Positions 34,544 through 43,088 are shown, numbered from the stretch's first letter. The stretch: DNA of 64,000 bases from Metabacillus litoralis (GCF_003667825.1 NZ_CP033043.1:2167501-2231500), one strand, 5' to 3'. The notes: generated by a model not told the origin, from the sequence alone. Numbers and translations are program-made.

Positions 34544-35026
34544 ATGAGAAAGAAAAATGAATTAAATAGGAATAATGAAAATGAACAGCCTCTAGAACAG
34601 CTGGATTTTTTCCAAATTGTTGATCATTTTTTTCGATCGGAACCATTGAAGCAATTTATGAATGAGTTTGATTCTATGTTTGAGGGAGCTTTTCCGCATA
34701 AGGCTATTCACGTAAACACTTTTGAAACAGACAATAAATGTGTTATTGATTTAAAAATTCCTCCTGTTAAAAAGGAACAGATAAAGCTTGAGCTTTATGA
34801 TCAATATTTAACAATTTCTATTACAAATCGTGAGGAAATTAAAGAATATAATGAACATGCTTCAACATTTAGAAATTATACATCGTTAGATAGTCTGTCT
34901 AAAACGATTCTCCTACCATACCCTGTTAAAGAACATGAAATAAAAACTACTTATAGAAATGGTTCATTACTTGTTACAATTCCTAAGAAAACAAAGCAAA
35001 TTTTAATAGAAGATGATACAAAATAA
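34544..35026 (+). CDS. Hsp20/alpha-crystallin-like small heat-shock protein
   Basis: A 160-residue protein with an alpha-crystallin-type domain in its second half: DLKIPPVKKEQIKLELYDQ, YLTISITNREE and the closing strand TYRNGSLLVTIPKKTK, which has the family GxLxVxxPK ending. The N-terminal part, with DFFQIVDHFF, resembles the aromatic arm that controls assembly. It likely acts as a holdase chaperone; related Bacillus proteins include spore coat CotM. The ATG at 34544 follows AAGGAGGA by six bases. Confidence 0.82.
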   Translation: MRKKNELNRNNENEQPLEQLDFFQIVDHFFRSEPLKQFMNEFDSMFEGAFPHKAIHVNTFETDNKCVIDLKIPPVKKEQIKLELYDQYLTISITNREEIKEYNEHASTFRNYTSLDSLSKTILLPYPVKEHEIKTTYRNGSLLVTIPKKTKQILIEDDTK

Positions 35027-35029
35027 GAA

Positions 35030-35064
35030 CAAAGTTAAGGTCTTGATGACCTTAACTATTTTTG
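35030..35064. terminator. Bidirectional terminator between the Hsp20 gene and the 39-aa gene
   Basis: GTTAAGGTC pairs with GACCTTAAC around a four-base loop, with T and A tracts at the sides. It overlaps the stop of the 39-residue gene. Confidence 0.75.
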
Positions 35065-35171
35065 TGTGATTTACTTCCATACTTTGGATTCTCTTCTGGT
35101 GTTTGATCCTTTGCTAAATCCTTTGCTGATGCAGTAACTTCCGCTTTACTTCCACTTTTATTTTGCTTCAC
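35052..35171 (-). CDS. Small hydrophilic protein, 39 aa
   Basis: The GTG at 35171 is six bases after AGAGGTG and opens 39 codons ending in a terminator. The product (MKQNKSGSKAEVTASAKDLA ...) is rich in Lys, Ser, Ala and Asp and has a PKYGSKSHKNS tail, a composition like minor spore core proteins. Unlike SspM at 37874 it lacks a DGPNRPS ending. I cannot name a family; spore role is an inference from composition and neighbours. Confidence 0.55.
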   Translation of the reverse strand: MKQNKSGSKAEVTASAKDLAKDQTPEENPKYGSKSHKNS

Positions 35172-35289
35172 CTTTATCACCTCTCTTTTATGATGACTTA
35201 ATTTTTAAAAGTTTACCCAAAGAAAAACCAAAAATTTACGAGAAATTATTAGTGTTGATTAGAAACAATAAGAGTGGAGGTGTTTACAA

Positions 35290-35478
35290 ATGACGAAAAA
35301 AAATCAACAACTACCTGATTTTAAAGAATTAAATGATCGCATTATCGCCGAAGCAACGTCTTCTCCTTCCATTGTCATTAAAACTAATTTGGATCAAGAG
35401 GATGTGTCAATAGACAATCCATATTCAAATGAGAACACAGGTAACTCTGAAGAATTTAAAAACTTTTTTAAGGAATGA
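35290..35478 (+). CDS. Hypothetical protein, 62 aa (first gene of csgA cluster)
   Basis: A small acidic protein, MTKKNQQLPDFKELNDRIIA and on, with no Cys or membrane segment. GTGGAGGTG lies before the ATG. Its stop abuts the next gene (csgA), so the two are probably cotranslated. It has a Ser/Asn-rich disordered C-terminal half. The tight linkage with csgA suggests expression in the forespore; no family recognised. Confidence 0.65.
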   Translation: MTKKNQQLPDFKELNDRIIAEATSSPSIVIKTNLDQEDVSIDNPYSNENTGNSEEFKNFFKE

Positions 35479-35483
35479 TGAAA

Positions 35484-35732
35484 ATGGATTTCACATTAGG
35501 ATATTTGCGAGAAGCATTATCGAACTATGACAGAAGTTCAGTATGTCATAGAATTTATCAAAAGTTGGAAAAAGGTTCGTATGAGAGTGAAAAGGACTTC
35601 GTTTTAACACTTGAGGACGATGAAGTTCAATTCCTAAACAACATCCTACCTGATGAAATAAAATATGCGTTTGACGAACAGGACTTTATACGCGGAAATC
35701 AATTAAATGAGGTTTATGAACAGTTAATATAG
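35484..35732 (+). CDS. csgA: Sigma-G-dependent sporulation protein CsgA
   Basis: An 82-residue acidic protein matching B. subtilis CsgA, an acid-soluble spore protein made under sigma-G. Landmarks are MDFTLGYLREALSNYDR at the start, and LNNILPDEIKYAFDEQD then LNEVYEQL at the end. The ATG at 35484 was chosen because AAGGA lies nine bases upstream and it gives the family length; two nearer ATG codons (35475, 35478) are too close to that site. It is the second of four tightly packed genes. Confidence 0.75.
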   Translation: MDFTLGYLREALSNYDRSSVCHRIYQKLEKGSYESEKDFVLTLEDDEVQFLNNILPDEIKYAFDEQDFIRGNQLNEVYEQLI

Positions 35733-35751
35733 AAGATCACTGGAGGCCCTT

Positions 35752-36012
35752 ATGAACAGAAACAGCAATCATTACATCAACATTAAATTCCAAACAGGTG
35801 CCATTGACCGTGAAGGTGTAAATGGTTGCCAAGTTGAAGATGTTATTAGTGTTCTTGTTGACAAGCTTAAATCGCATCAAAATGGTGAATTTGCTTGTCC
35901 AGAAAACTCGATAGCCATTTCAAATCTTCAAACAGCAAATTATGCATTAAAAGTAAGAAAAGAAAGACTGGAAAATAACCATGGAGAAACTGAAATCCAT
36001 GAAACCTTTTAG
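35752..36012 (+). CDS. Diverged Acb2/Tad1-hairpin-like small protein
   Basis: An 86-residue soluble protein. Its pattern follows a widespread phage and bacterial family: KFQTGAIDREGVNGCQVED, then VISVLVDKLKSHQNGEF and CPENSIAISNLQTANYALK, a helical hairpin with a central Glu-Asn-x-Ile-Ala motif. From memory, this hairpin is the fold of Acb2 and Tad1, phage proteins that bind cyclic nucleotides or cyclic ADP-ribose. Here the usual Trp and the VEGTH tail are missing, so ligand binding is doubtful. GGAGGCCCTT precedes the ATG; it lies 19 bases after csgA. No phage gene is near. Confidence 0.6.
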   Translation: MNRNSNHYINIKFQTGAIDREGVNGCQVEDVISVLVDKLKSHQNGEFACPENSIAISNLQTANYALKVRKERLENNHGETEIHETF

Positions 36013-36133
36013 CACAAAAAAATATTCTAATACAAATGTTGAAGAGGTCAAGCGTCTAAATGCTCAGTCGGGTTTATCATATAATGAAGTTAAGCAGCTT
36101 CTAGCACAGCAATATCAGAAAGAGAACAAATGA
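35999..36133 (+). CDS. Small protein, 44 aa, with gamma-SASP-like motif
   Basis: A 44-residue frame that overlaps the end of the preceding gene and is the last of the csgA cluster. NTNVEEVKRLNAQSG resembles the repeated TNVQEVKQQNAQS unit of gamma-type small acid-soluble spore proteins; a helix follows (YNEVKQLLAQQY). The ATG at 35999 has GGAG 12 bases upstream; the ATG at 35981 is an alternative start with no clear site. A terminator follows ten bases after the stop. Confidence 0.6.
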   Translation: MKPFSTKKYSNTNVEEVKRLNAQSGLSYNEVKQLLAQQYQKENK

Positions 36134-36143
36134 ACATAAGCAG

Positions 36144-36180
36144 AAAAGACCCAGTTTGTTCATAAAACTGGGTCTTTTTA
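36144..36180 (+). terminator. Terminator after the csgA cluster
   Basis: AAAAGACCCAGTTT pairs with AAACTGGGTCTTTTT around a short loop. Confidence 0.85.
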
Positions 36181-36182
36181 TA

Positions 36183-36626
36183 TTATTTAAACATAGACGT
36201 TACCCCTTTAAAAAGCCCACCCATTTGATTGACAGCATTCATCATTTGTCCGGCTGTATCCATCATTTTGTTAAAATCTAATTGTCCGTCAGATTTTTTG
36301 AATTGTGAAAGAATATTTTGAAAACCTGATGGCTGATGCTGTTTAAAATGTGGCATTGGTTTGGGATACGGAGTTGGATATGGATTATTCATATATCCTC
36401 CGCCATTCATGCTTCCTCCGTATCCACCTCCATAGGGTTGATAAGATTGTTGAAAGCCTGGTTGAAACCCTTGAAAGTAAGGATTTGCTGACGGATTTGA
36501 ATATGGATTACTGCTATATGAATTTTGGTAACCAGACATTTGCTGTCCATATGGTGGAAACGTTTGAAAATACTCATTATCTCTCCTCCGAGATCTCCTA
36601 TTGAAATATGGATATTGTTGTTGCAT
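36183..36626 (-). CDS. yppG: Spore coat-associated protein YppG
   Basis: A 147-residue low-complexity protein rich in Tyr, Pro, Gln, Gly and Asn, as in YppG coat proteins. It starts [15 protein letters not shown], has a Gly-Gly-Tyr middle ([18 protein letters not shown]), and a more conserved C-terminal end with [20 protein letters not shown] and [17 protein letters not shown]. It is a likely late mother-cell gene. GGAGGAGGTTCC precedes the ATG. Confidence 0.85.
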   Translation of the reverse strand: MQQQYPYFNRRSRRRDNEYFQTFPPYGQQMSGYQNSYSSNPYSNPSANPYFQGFQPGFQQSYQPYGGGYGGSMNGGGYMNNPYPTPYPKPMPHFKQHQPSGFQNILSQFKKSDGQLDFNKMMDTAGQMMNAVNQMGGLFKGVTSMFK

Positions 36627-36797
36627 CCATGGAACCTCCTCCCAGTTATTTCATCAAAAGTTATTACATCATATGATTCAAACGCCTATAAGGTGATAAT
36701 TTCTAATACTATCCATTTCATCTTGAATATTGATCCATACATGAAGAGTTACAATTTTGCTCATATTAGAAATGAGACATTAAAGGAGGTTTTGACT

Positions 36798-36962
36798 TTG
36801 GCTAGAGGAAAACATTTTAATCATAAAGAAAAAGGACACGAGCCGACGATTCCAAAGCATGGTCAAGAAGTGGCTGGAAAAGAAACAGAACGTGTTGGTT
36901 ATGATATTGAAATCGTTGGAACTGAAACGGAGCGTCCTGTTAGTATAAAAGTTGAGGAGTAA
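36798..36962 (+). CDS. Hypothetical protein, 54 aa
   Basis: The TTG at 36798 is eight bases after AAAGGAGGT, a perfect ribosome site. The product starts MARGKHFNHKEKGHEPTIPK, is very hydrophilic, and ends in a strand-like stretch (GYDIEIVGTETERPVSIKVE). Longer in-frame extensions to the left contain no ribosome site. No Cys, no membrane segment; family not recognised. Confidence 0.6.
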   Translation: MARGKHFNHKEKGHEPTIPKHGQEVAGKETERVGYDIEIVGTETERPVSIKVEE

Positions 36963-37000
36963 AAGGGCTTTTAACTAATAACAAATTCATTATAAACACA

Positions 37001-37030
37001 AAAGGACGTCCCTATTTGGAGGCGTCCTTT
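37001..37030. terminator. Bidirectional terminator between the 54-aa gene and yppE
   Basis: AAAGGACG pairs with CGTCCTTT around a 14-base loop; it overlaps the last codons of yppE. Confidence 0.65.
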
Positions 37031-37386
37031 CTATCCATTTGCTCGATCATTCCGTTTAAAATATATTCAACAGAATGATGAAGGTTATGAAAACGCTGCT
37101 TATTAACGTCTTTGTAAAATGATTGAAGAACAACTTGTTCAATATTCTCCATTGCTGAGTCAATTTGAGTAAGATGAATATACTTAGGTTTATATTCTGA
37201 GACCCACTTGACGGCCAAAGGCTTCCATTCATTTGCTTTATTCATAACCAGTTCAAAATTTGGTTTAACATCGTCATAAAAATATTCTTCTGTTTTTTCA
37301 GGTTTTTCGTTTAATTGTTCAAATCGCTTTTTGCATTCCTCTAAATGCTGAAGAAGTTGTTGAGAGGATATTAATAGTAGTTCCAA
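37012..37386 (-). CDS. yppE: DUF1798 family protein YppE
   Basis: A 124-residue helical-bundle protein of the DUF1798 family, function unknown. Family landmarks are YFYDDVKPNFELV, WKPLAVKWVSEYKPKYIHLT and the C-terminal RFHNLHHSVEYILNGMI. The TTG at 37386 is six bases after GAGGTG; the GTG at 37395 is within it. Position between yppG and yppC matches B. subtilis. Confidence 0.8.
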   Translation of the reverse strand: MELLLISSQQLLQHLEECKKRFEQLNEKPEKTEEYFYDDVKPNFELVMNKANEWKPLAVKWVSEYKPKYIHLTQIDSAMENIEQVVLQSFYKDVNKQRFHNLHHSVEYILNGMIEQMDRKDASK

Positions 37387-37444
37387 AGCTTTCACCTCGA
37401 ACTTATCATATCAAAACTCTCAGGATAAAGCACATAAGAACTCC

Positions 37445-37699
37445 TTATAAATTTGTCGCAATGATAGGGAATGGATAATGCTGATATTTATCATTTTTCA
37501 AAGGTGTCTCTTGATTGGTAGGGACTTTTGACATTACATTTGATAATTGACAATCAATCTGAACCGCTTGTTTCATCAAATCTTCTTCAATATTTTTAGA
37601 TAAAATCCGGTTATCCAGCTCTTGTTCCAATTTCATTAGCTCTAGTTCTAACTCCTCTAACTTCTCTTCGATCACACTTTTTTCAATGATATTTTTCAA
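37445..37699 (-). CDS. Coiled-coil protein, 84 aa (YppD position)
   Basis: A small protein whose first 45 residues form a strong coiled coil (EEKLEELELELMKLEQELDN). The tail is unstructured and ends YQHYPFPIIATNL. The TTG start at 37699 follows GAGGAGGGAG. In B. subtilis this place holds yppD, but I cannot confirm the likeness, so the symbol is left empty. It is transcribed toward yppE, 58 bases away. Confidence 0.6.
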   Translation of the reverse strand: MKNIIEKSVIEEKLEELELELMKLEQELDNRILSKNIEEDLMKQAVQIDCQLSNVMSKVPTNQETPLKNDKYQHYPFPIIATNL

Positions 37700-37823
37700 T
37701 ATTCTCCCTCCTCTTAAAGCTAATATTCGCTCTCATTCTCCCATACCCTTCACACCTGACAAAACTAGTTTTCATTCGGCAAAGAAAATGAAAAAATACA
37801 GTTTTCGACAACTTCCTGTGTGT

Positions 37824-37854
37824 TGAATGGAAATGATGGGTTTCGTGCAAAATA
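37824..37854 (+). promoter_or_regulatory. Candidate sigma-G promoter of sspM
   Basis: TGAATG (37824-37829) and CAAAATA (37848-37854) are 18 bases apart, close to the sigma-G pattern TGMATA-N18-CATACTA, and lie 20 bases before sspM. Confidence 0.45.
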
Positions 37855-37873
37855 ATAGTAGGAGGTGCTAATA

Positions 37874-37972
37874 ATGGCTAAAAAACCGAAAGATAAACAA
37901 CAAACTGCTCAAGAAAAAGCAAACATTCCTAGTGATAAAAAACTGGATGGACCGAATCGCCCTTCAACTTAA
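37874..37972 (+). CDS. sspM: Small acid-soluble spore protein M
   Basis: A 32-residue minor SASP. The protein is very basic at the start (MAKKPKDKQQTAQEKANIP) and ends KKLDGPNRPST, which is the SspM signature. GGAGGTG precedes the ATG. Expected in the spore core, expressed in the forespore. It lies near yppC as in B. subtilis and is followed by a terminator. Too short to be found by length alone. Confidence 0.88.
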   Translation: MAKKPKDKQQTAQEKANIPSDKKLDGPNRPST

Positions 37973-38011
37973 ACGATCACAGGAAACCATCATTATCAAA
38001 ATTACTTAAGG

Positions 38012-38042
38012 TAGCAAGGACAAAAGGTCCTTGCTCTTTTTT
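38012..38042 (+). terminator. Terminator after sspM
   Basis: AGCAAGGAC pairs with GTCCTTGCT around a short loop, followed by TTTTTT. Confidence 0.85.
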
Positions 38043-39031
38043 CATCCATTTCTCCAATATTCCTGCAAAACCGTAAATAGATGAAGTTGATCCTGTTTAT
38101 GCTTAAACCAATCTGTTATCTCATAGTTTTTTGGTATTTTTCTTCTCTTAAACAAATGTTTTGTATTCTGACCATGAAACCAATCCTTTCTAAATCCGTC
38201 TAATGTATGAGGGATAATGGGATAAGCGGTTCGTAATAATGGTGTTTCTCGTTTTCTTTTATCAGCAAAGTACTTTTCATAATCATATCTGGAACCTGTA
38301 TGTGGAACTGTTCTAGCAAAGTTTACAAAGTGTTGATACATTCCCGAATCAAATAAAAGCCATCCTAAACGTTTTCCTAATTCAATTCGGTTTGTTAGCT
38401 TTTCAAAGTTGTAAACAGAAAATCCAAATAACTTTCCTTGTAAAGTTGGGAAAATAACTGTACTAAAATGAAAAAGATCTTGAAATTTATAGGAGGCAGA
38501 TTTGAAAACTAGTCGTCTGTATGTTTCGTTCATAATAACGGGATGATGAATCACATTTTGTTCATTAATGATTAAAGCAGTCATTAATCGATCTTTTTGA
38601 CGCTCTTCCCAAAAAAGCCACCATTCTTTTTCCATAAATTTCGAAACCTGAAAATGTGATAAAAGGTGAAAAAGTGGTTTGTTTATTTTCTTTGATAATT
38701 GGTAAATAAGTAATTGAGGAAAAGCATCATAAAATATTGTCCAATTTGCTCTTTCATATGTCATAAAGAGCAGACTTCTTTTTTCTTGATTTAACGCTTT
38801 CCGAAACCATCTACCCTGTAGGTCTGTCATACTCCAACCTGCATTTCTGGAAACCATGCTAGCTAAAAACGACCACTTTATCTCAGGATGTTTAAAATAA
38901 AATTCTTCATATGCTTTGGTTCTGGAAATATTATCAATATTTTTTGTTTTTGTTATTTGTAAAATTTCTGAAACTAATTTTTGTTCATCAAGATCCATAT
39001 TAATATTATTTGTTTTAGACTTATTAAACAT
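38042..39031 (-). CDS. yppC: DUF2515 family protein YppC
   Basis: A 329-residue soluble protein of the DUF2515 family (B. subtilis YppC), function unknown. Landmarks include NAGWSMTDLQGRWF near residue 68, RLGWLLFDSGMY near 225 and HTGSRYDYEKYF soon after; it is rich in aromatic residues. It is divergent from recU, with about 130 bases between them. No Cys or membrane segment stands out. Confidence 0.83.
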   Translation of the reverse strand: MFNKSKTNNINMDLDEQKLVSEILQITKTKNIDNISRTKAYEEFYFKHPEIKWSFLASMVSRNAGWSMTDLQGRWFRKALNQEKRSLLFMTYERANWTIFYDAFPQLLIYQLSKKINKPLFHLLSHFQVSKFMEKEWWLFWEERQKDRLMTALIINEQNVIHHPVIMNETYRRLVFKSASYKFQDLFHFSTVIFPTLQGKLFGFSVYNFEKLTNRIELGKRLGWLLFDSGMYQHFVNFARTVPHTGSRYDYEKYFADKRKRETPLLRTAYPIIPHTLDGFRKDWFHGQNTKHLFKRRKIPKNYEITDWFKHKQDQLHLFTVLQEYWRNG

Positions 39032-39163
39032 TGGTACACCTCATATTACTAGCGTATCCTAAATAGCACAAAGTACACACATTAACAAAATTGAAACTTT
39101 TTAATCATTCCTTTTCAATTTTTTTTGGTATGATAAGAAGTAGTTTTGAGGAGGAGGTAAAAT

Positions 39164-39757
39164 ATGATTTTTCGTTATCCTAACGGAAAGCCCTATCAGC
39201 CTAAGAATACAACTAAGCAAAAGCAACAGCCTTCTATCGTATATAGCAACAGAGGTATGACTCTTGAAGAAGACTTAAATGAAACGAATAAATACTATTT
39301 AGAAAACCAATTAGCTGTCATACATAAAAAACCAACACCTGTTCAGATTGTAAACGTAGATTATCCACGACGAAGTGCAGCTGTTATAAAAGAAGCGTAC
39401 TTTAAACAAAGCTCAACAACTGACTATAACGGAATTTATAGAGGAAAATATATAGATTTTGAAGCGAAGGAAACGAAGAACAAGACATCTTTTCCATTAC
39501 AGAATTTTCATTCTCATCAAATTGAACATATGAAAAGTGTAATAAAGCAAAATGGAATTTGCTTTGTCATTTTATCCGCTTTTAATGATTATTATTACCT
39601 TGATGCAACGCATTTGTTGGTTTTTTGGGAGCGACAGGAAAATGGTGGTCGAAAGTCAATCACTATGGAGGAAATTAAAGAAAAAGGTCATATTATTCCT
39701 ATTGGATATCAAGCAAGGATTGACTATCTTAAGATTATAGATAAACTATATTTTTAA
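39164..39757 (+). CDS. recU: Holliday junction resolvase RecU
   Basis: A 197-residue nuclease that cuts four-way DNA junctions during recombination and chromosome segregation. The PD-(D/E)xK site is visible as [10 protein letters not shown] followed by [15 protein letters not shown], where Asp, Glu and Lys bind metal. The start [11 protein letters not shown] is typical for RecU. AGGAGGAGGTAAAAT precedes the ATG. It lies 77 bases upstream of ponA, the conserved recU-ponA operon. Confidence 0.96.
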   Translation: MIFRYPNGKPYQPKNTTKQKQQPSIVYSNRGMTLEEDLNETNKYYLENQLAVIHKKPTPVQIVNVDYPRRSAAVIKEAYFKQSSTTDYNGIYRGKYIDFEAKETKNKTSFPLQNFHSHQIEHMKSVIKQNGICFVILSAFNDYYYLDATHLLVFWERQENGGRKSITMEEIKEKGHIIPIGYQARIDYLKIIDKLYF

Positions 39758-39834
39758 GAAACTTTAAATTTAAACATAGTTGAATTGTAGCAAGAAGCTT
39801 TTTCGAAAAGCTTAAGATGAAAGGTTGGTATTAC

Positions 39835-42468
39835 ATGACTGAACAATATAAGAGTCGTGAAGAACGAAGAAAAAAGCAGACTCAAAAAAATACGAAGAAA
39901 AAAACAAAGAAAAAGAAACCAGGACTATGGAAGAAAATTTTATTAAGTCTTTTGGCAATAGGAATTGTTGGAATGGTTGCTGGAGGAATTACTTTTGCAG
40001 TCATTGTTTCGGATGCTCCCCCACTTGATGATAAAAAATTAAAAGATTCATTTTCATCAAAAATATATGATATGAATGGGGAGGAAATTACCGAGTTTGG
40101 TCAAGTAAAAAGAACCTATGTCCCATACGATGATATACCTAAAGTACTTGAAAATGCCGTTTTAGCAACAGAGGATGCACGTTTTTATGAGCACAGTGGT
40201 GTTGATTTTATTCGTATAGGTGGCGCGTTTGTTGCAAACGTTCAAGAAGGCTTTGGTGCCGAGGGTGGTAGTACAATTACGCAACAAGTAATCAAAAACT
40301 CTTTATTAACGAGAGATAAAACTGTTACCCGTAAAGTACAAGAATTATGGCTTGCCTTTCAATTAGAGCAAAAATATTCTAAACAAGAAATTCTTGAGAT
40401 GTATCTTAACAAAATATACTTTCCTGGTAATATATACGGCGTAGCTCAAGCAGCTGAATCATTCTATGGAAAAGATTTAAATAAATTAGAGCTTCATGAA
40501 GCTGCGATGATTGCTGGGATTCCACAGAGTCCGAATAACTATAATCCGAGAACAAATCCTGAAAAAGCTGAAAAACGACGTAATATTGTTTTAACCTTAA
40601 TGGCAAAACACGGATTTATTACAGAAGCTGAGGCTGAGGAAGCGAAGCAGGTTCCTGTCCAATCCACTGTGATTGAACCTACAGAAAAAGCAAATCCTTA
40701 TCACGCCTTTGTAGAAGAAGTAATTGAAGAAGTAAAAGAAAAAACGGATCTTGATGCTGGTTCTGCAGGTTTGGAAATCTATACAACTCTTGATCCAAAA
40801 GCACAAGATGCGGTAGAAAATGTTTTAAACGGCGATGTTATGAACTTCCCTGATGATGAGCTTCAAGCAGGGATTACTCTTCTAGATACACAAACAGGAG
40901 AAATTCGCGCAATTGGTGGCGGACGCAATCAACCAGTTGGTGGCTATAATTATGCTACAGATACAAGACGTCAGCCTGGCTCTACAATTAAGCCTGTACT
41001 TGATTATGGACCAGTTATTGAAGATAAGAAATGGTCTACTTTCCATCAAATCGTCGATGAACCATATACTTATAGTGATGGAACAAAAATTAATAACTGG
41101 GATCGCTCCTACAAAGGAAAGATGTCAATCCGTCAAGCACTAGCCGATTCAAGAAATATTCCGGCTTTAAAAGCATTACAAGAAGTTGGGTTAGATAAAG
41201 CGAAGGAATTTGCAAAAGGCCTCGGCATTCCACTTGATGAGATTTATGAGCCTTATGCAATTGGAGGATTCAGAGATGGAGTTTCCCCTCTTCAAATGGC
41301 AGGTGCTTTTAGTGCATTCGGGAATAATGGAATTTATATTGAACCACATGCTGTTAAGAAAATTGTTTTAAGTGATGGAACTGAAATCAGCTTAGAACCT
41401 GAGCCTGAGGCAGCTATGAGTGATTATACAGCATTTATGGTCACAGATATGATGAAGTCTGTTGTTGAATATGGAACTGGTAAGTCTGTTCAAATATCAG
41501 GTGTAAATATTGCTGGAAAAACTGGAACAACTAACTTTAGTGAAGATGATAAAGCAAAATATAATGTGCCTTCTGGTGCAGCAAAGGATGCTTGGTTTGT
41601 AGGGTATAATCCTAATTACACAGCAGCAGTTTGGACCGGATACAATATATCAGCAGATAGCGAAAAGGTTTATTTAGATTCTAGTGATCAAAAACTAGCA
41701 AGAGCTATGTTTAGAGAGGTCTTTTTAGAAGTTGCTAAAGGTGATACTTCTGATTTTGAACAACCTAACAGTGTTGTTCGATTAGCAGTTGAAAAAGGCT
41801 CAGATGAAGTACTAGCAAGTGAGTATACCCCTTCTAATCAGATTGCTTATGAATATTTCGTTAAAGGCTTCGAACCTAAAAAAGTCTCTAAAAAATACGA
41901 AAAACTCAATAAGCCTTCTAATTTAAACATTAACTATGACCAGGTAACAAATTCAATAAGCATAAATTGGGGTTATAATGAAGATGCATTAGATGGTGTA
42001 TCCTTTGAAGTAAGACAGTCTATTGACGGAGGAGCATATGAAGTTGTTAGTCAATCATCATCTACTTCATATCAAATTGCAGATGTTACACCAGGATCTA
42101 CCTATGCTTTCCAAGTAGTTGCTGTTAGTGGCAATAATCGAAGTGATGCAGCTGCCACTCAACTACAAGTACCAGAGCCAAATGTTGACGTACCTGAGCT
42201 TCCAGGAGATGACGAGGAAGATCAGAACGAGGACGACCAACAAGAAGATGAAGATTCTGGAGAAGGTAATGGGAATGGCAACGGAAAGCAAAACGGGAAT
42301 GGCAATGGCAATGGCAATGGCAATGGCAATGGTAACGGAAGTGGGAATGGGAATGGTAACGGAAACGATGGTGAGACGGAAGATGACACTGATCAGGATA
42401 TTGAAGGGGAACAAACCAATCCTGATGTAGAAACAACGGTACCTCCTACTGAAGATACTGGACAATAG
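39835..42468 (+). CDS. ponA: Class A penicillin-binding protein 1
   Basis: An 877-residue bifunctional peptidoglycan synthase. A Lys-rich cytoplasmic tail and one membrane helix (residues about 35-60) lead to the GT51 transglycosylase domain, with ATEDARFYEH and GGSTITQQVIKNSLL. The transpeptidase has the active Ser in QPGSTIKPV (about 383), ADSRNIPA and GKTGTTNF. A fibronectin III-like domain follows, then a Gly-Asn repeat tail and an acidic end. The ATG at 39835 follows AAAGG at a suitable distance; the ATG at 39817 has no site. GpsB regulates this enzyme. Confidence 0.96.
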   Translation: MTEQYKSREERRKKQTQKNTKKKTKKKKPGLWKKILLSLLAIGIVGMVAGGITFAVIVSDAPPLDDKKLKDSFSSKIYDMNGEEITEFGQVKRTYVPYDDIPKVLENAVLATEDARFYEHSGVDFIRIGGAFVANVQEGFGAEGGSTITQQVIKNSLLTRDKTVTRKVQELWLAFQLEQKYSKQEILEMYLNKIYFPGNIYGVAQAAESFYGKDLNKLELHEAAMIAGIPQSPNNYNPRTNPEKAEKRRNIVLTLMAKHGFITEAEAEEAKQVPVQSTVIEPTEKANPYHAFVEEVIEEVKEKTDLDAGSAGLEIYTTLDPKAQDAVENVLNGDVMNFPDDELQAGITLLDTQTGEIRAIGGGRNQPVGGYNYATDTRRQPGSTIKPVLDYGPVIEDKKWSTFHQIVDEPYTYSDGTKINNWDRSYKGKMSIRQALADSRNIPALKALQEVGLDKAKEFAKGLGIPLDEIYEPYAIGGFRDGVSPLQMAGAFSAFGNNGIYIEPHAVKKIVLSDGTEISLEPEPEAAMSDYTAFMVTDMMKSVVEYGTGKSVQISGVNIAGKTGTTNFSEDDKAKYNVPSGAAKDAWFVGYNPNYTAAVWTGYNISADSEKVYLDSSDQKLARAMFREVFLEVAKGDTSDFEQPNSVVRLAVEKGSDEVLASEYTPSNQIAYEYFVKGFEPKKVSKKYEKLNKPSNLNINYDQVTNSISINWGYNEDALDGVSFEVRQSIDGGAYEVVSQSSSTSYQIADVTPGSTYAFQVVAVSGNNRSDAAATQLQVPEPNVDVPELPGDDEEDQNEDDQQEDEDSGEGNGNGNGKQNGNGNGNGNGNGNGNGSGNGNGNGNDGETEDDTDQDIEGEQTNPDVETTVPPTEDTGQ
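42267..42368 (+). repeat. Hexanucleotide repeat coding a Gly-Asn tail in PonA
   Basis: The unit GGCAAT (and variants GGGAAT, GGTAAC) recurs about 14 times in frame, giving alternating Gly-Asn with single Gln, Lys and Ser interruptions. Five exact GGCAAT copies are adjacent near 42301-42330. Confidence 0.85.
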
Positions 42469-42483
42469 GTTAATTGATAATTA

Positions 42484-42517
42484 CAAAAAAGAACCGTTCA
42501 TTTTGATCGGTTCTTTT
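42484..42517. terminator. Terminator after ponA
   Basis: AAGAACCG pairs with CGGTTCTT around a short loop with T residues after; ypoC converges from the other side. Confidence 0.8.
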
Positions 42518-42560
42518 CTATATAATAAAAAGGAATTATCCGTTTTACCGCGAATAATTC

Positions 42561-43088
42561 CTAAAGTTTACTCATTGCAAGTGCCTTAAAAAAGGATTTT
42601 TCAAGTTCTTCAAAAAGTTGTTCTAACTGGACAAAGGCATGATATTGAAATGGGTTATCTACTATAAATTGAAGTCTCTCCTCACAATTTACCGGTTTAA
42701 ATTGCATTGTATTTATACGCATTGAATTAACTATAATCGTTTGAACTGATCTTCTATTCACCCAATGTAAACCCACAATAAAAAGCGATATACATTTTAA
42801 AAGTGATTTCTTTTGCGAATCACTTCTATCTCGTTTCATAAATCCTTCCTTAGCTTTTAACATCATTTGTTTCCAAACATTAAGCAAAACCGGAACAAAT
42901 TCTTCCGGATTATCCCAAGGTAAATTCTCTACATGCTGTGACTGTTGTATGGAAAGCATGTCAAAATAAAAAGGTTCTTGTAGTAAAGTTTTCTTTGTAT
43001 CATTTTGTAGCTCGTAAAAATGTGTTTGGTTTTGAAAAAAAGGCTTACCTCGAAAAACATCAGGTATCATATACATGTTATTTGGCAT
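42561..43088 (-). CDS. ypoC: YpoC family protein
   Basis: A 175-residue soluble, mostly helical protein (MPNNMYMIPDVFRGKPFFQN) of the Bacillus YpoC family, function unknown. The operon order dnaD-nth-ypoC is conserved. The ATG at 43088 is six bases after GGAAGG and overlaps the end of nth by 11 bases; the ATG at 43103 precedes that site. Confidence 0.82.
   Translation of the reverse strand: MPNNMYMIPDVFRGKPFFQNQTHFYELQNDTKKTLLQEPFYFDMLSIQQSQHVENLPWDNPEEFVPVLLNVWKQMMLKAKEGFMKRDRSDSQKKSLLKCISLFIVGLHWVNRRSVQTIIVNSMRINTMQFKPVNCEERLQFIVDNPFQYHAFVQLEQLFEELEKSFFKALAMSKL

Noticed and set aside
35752..36012. Prophage or phage remnant around the Acb2/Tad1-like gene
   Set aside because: Flanking genes are core sporulation genes in conserved order, and no integrase, attachment site or other phage gene is visible.
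42119..42465. Frames of about 100 codons on both strands over the ponA tail
   Set aside because: They arise from the hexanucleotide repeat, which is open in several frames; ponA itself explains the region.
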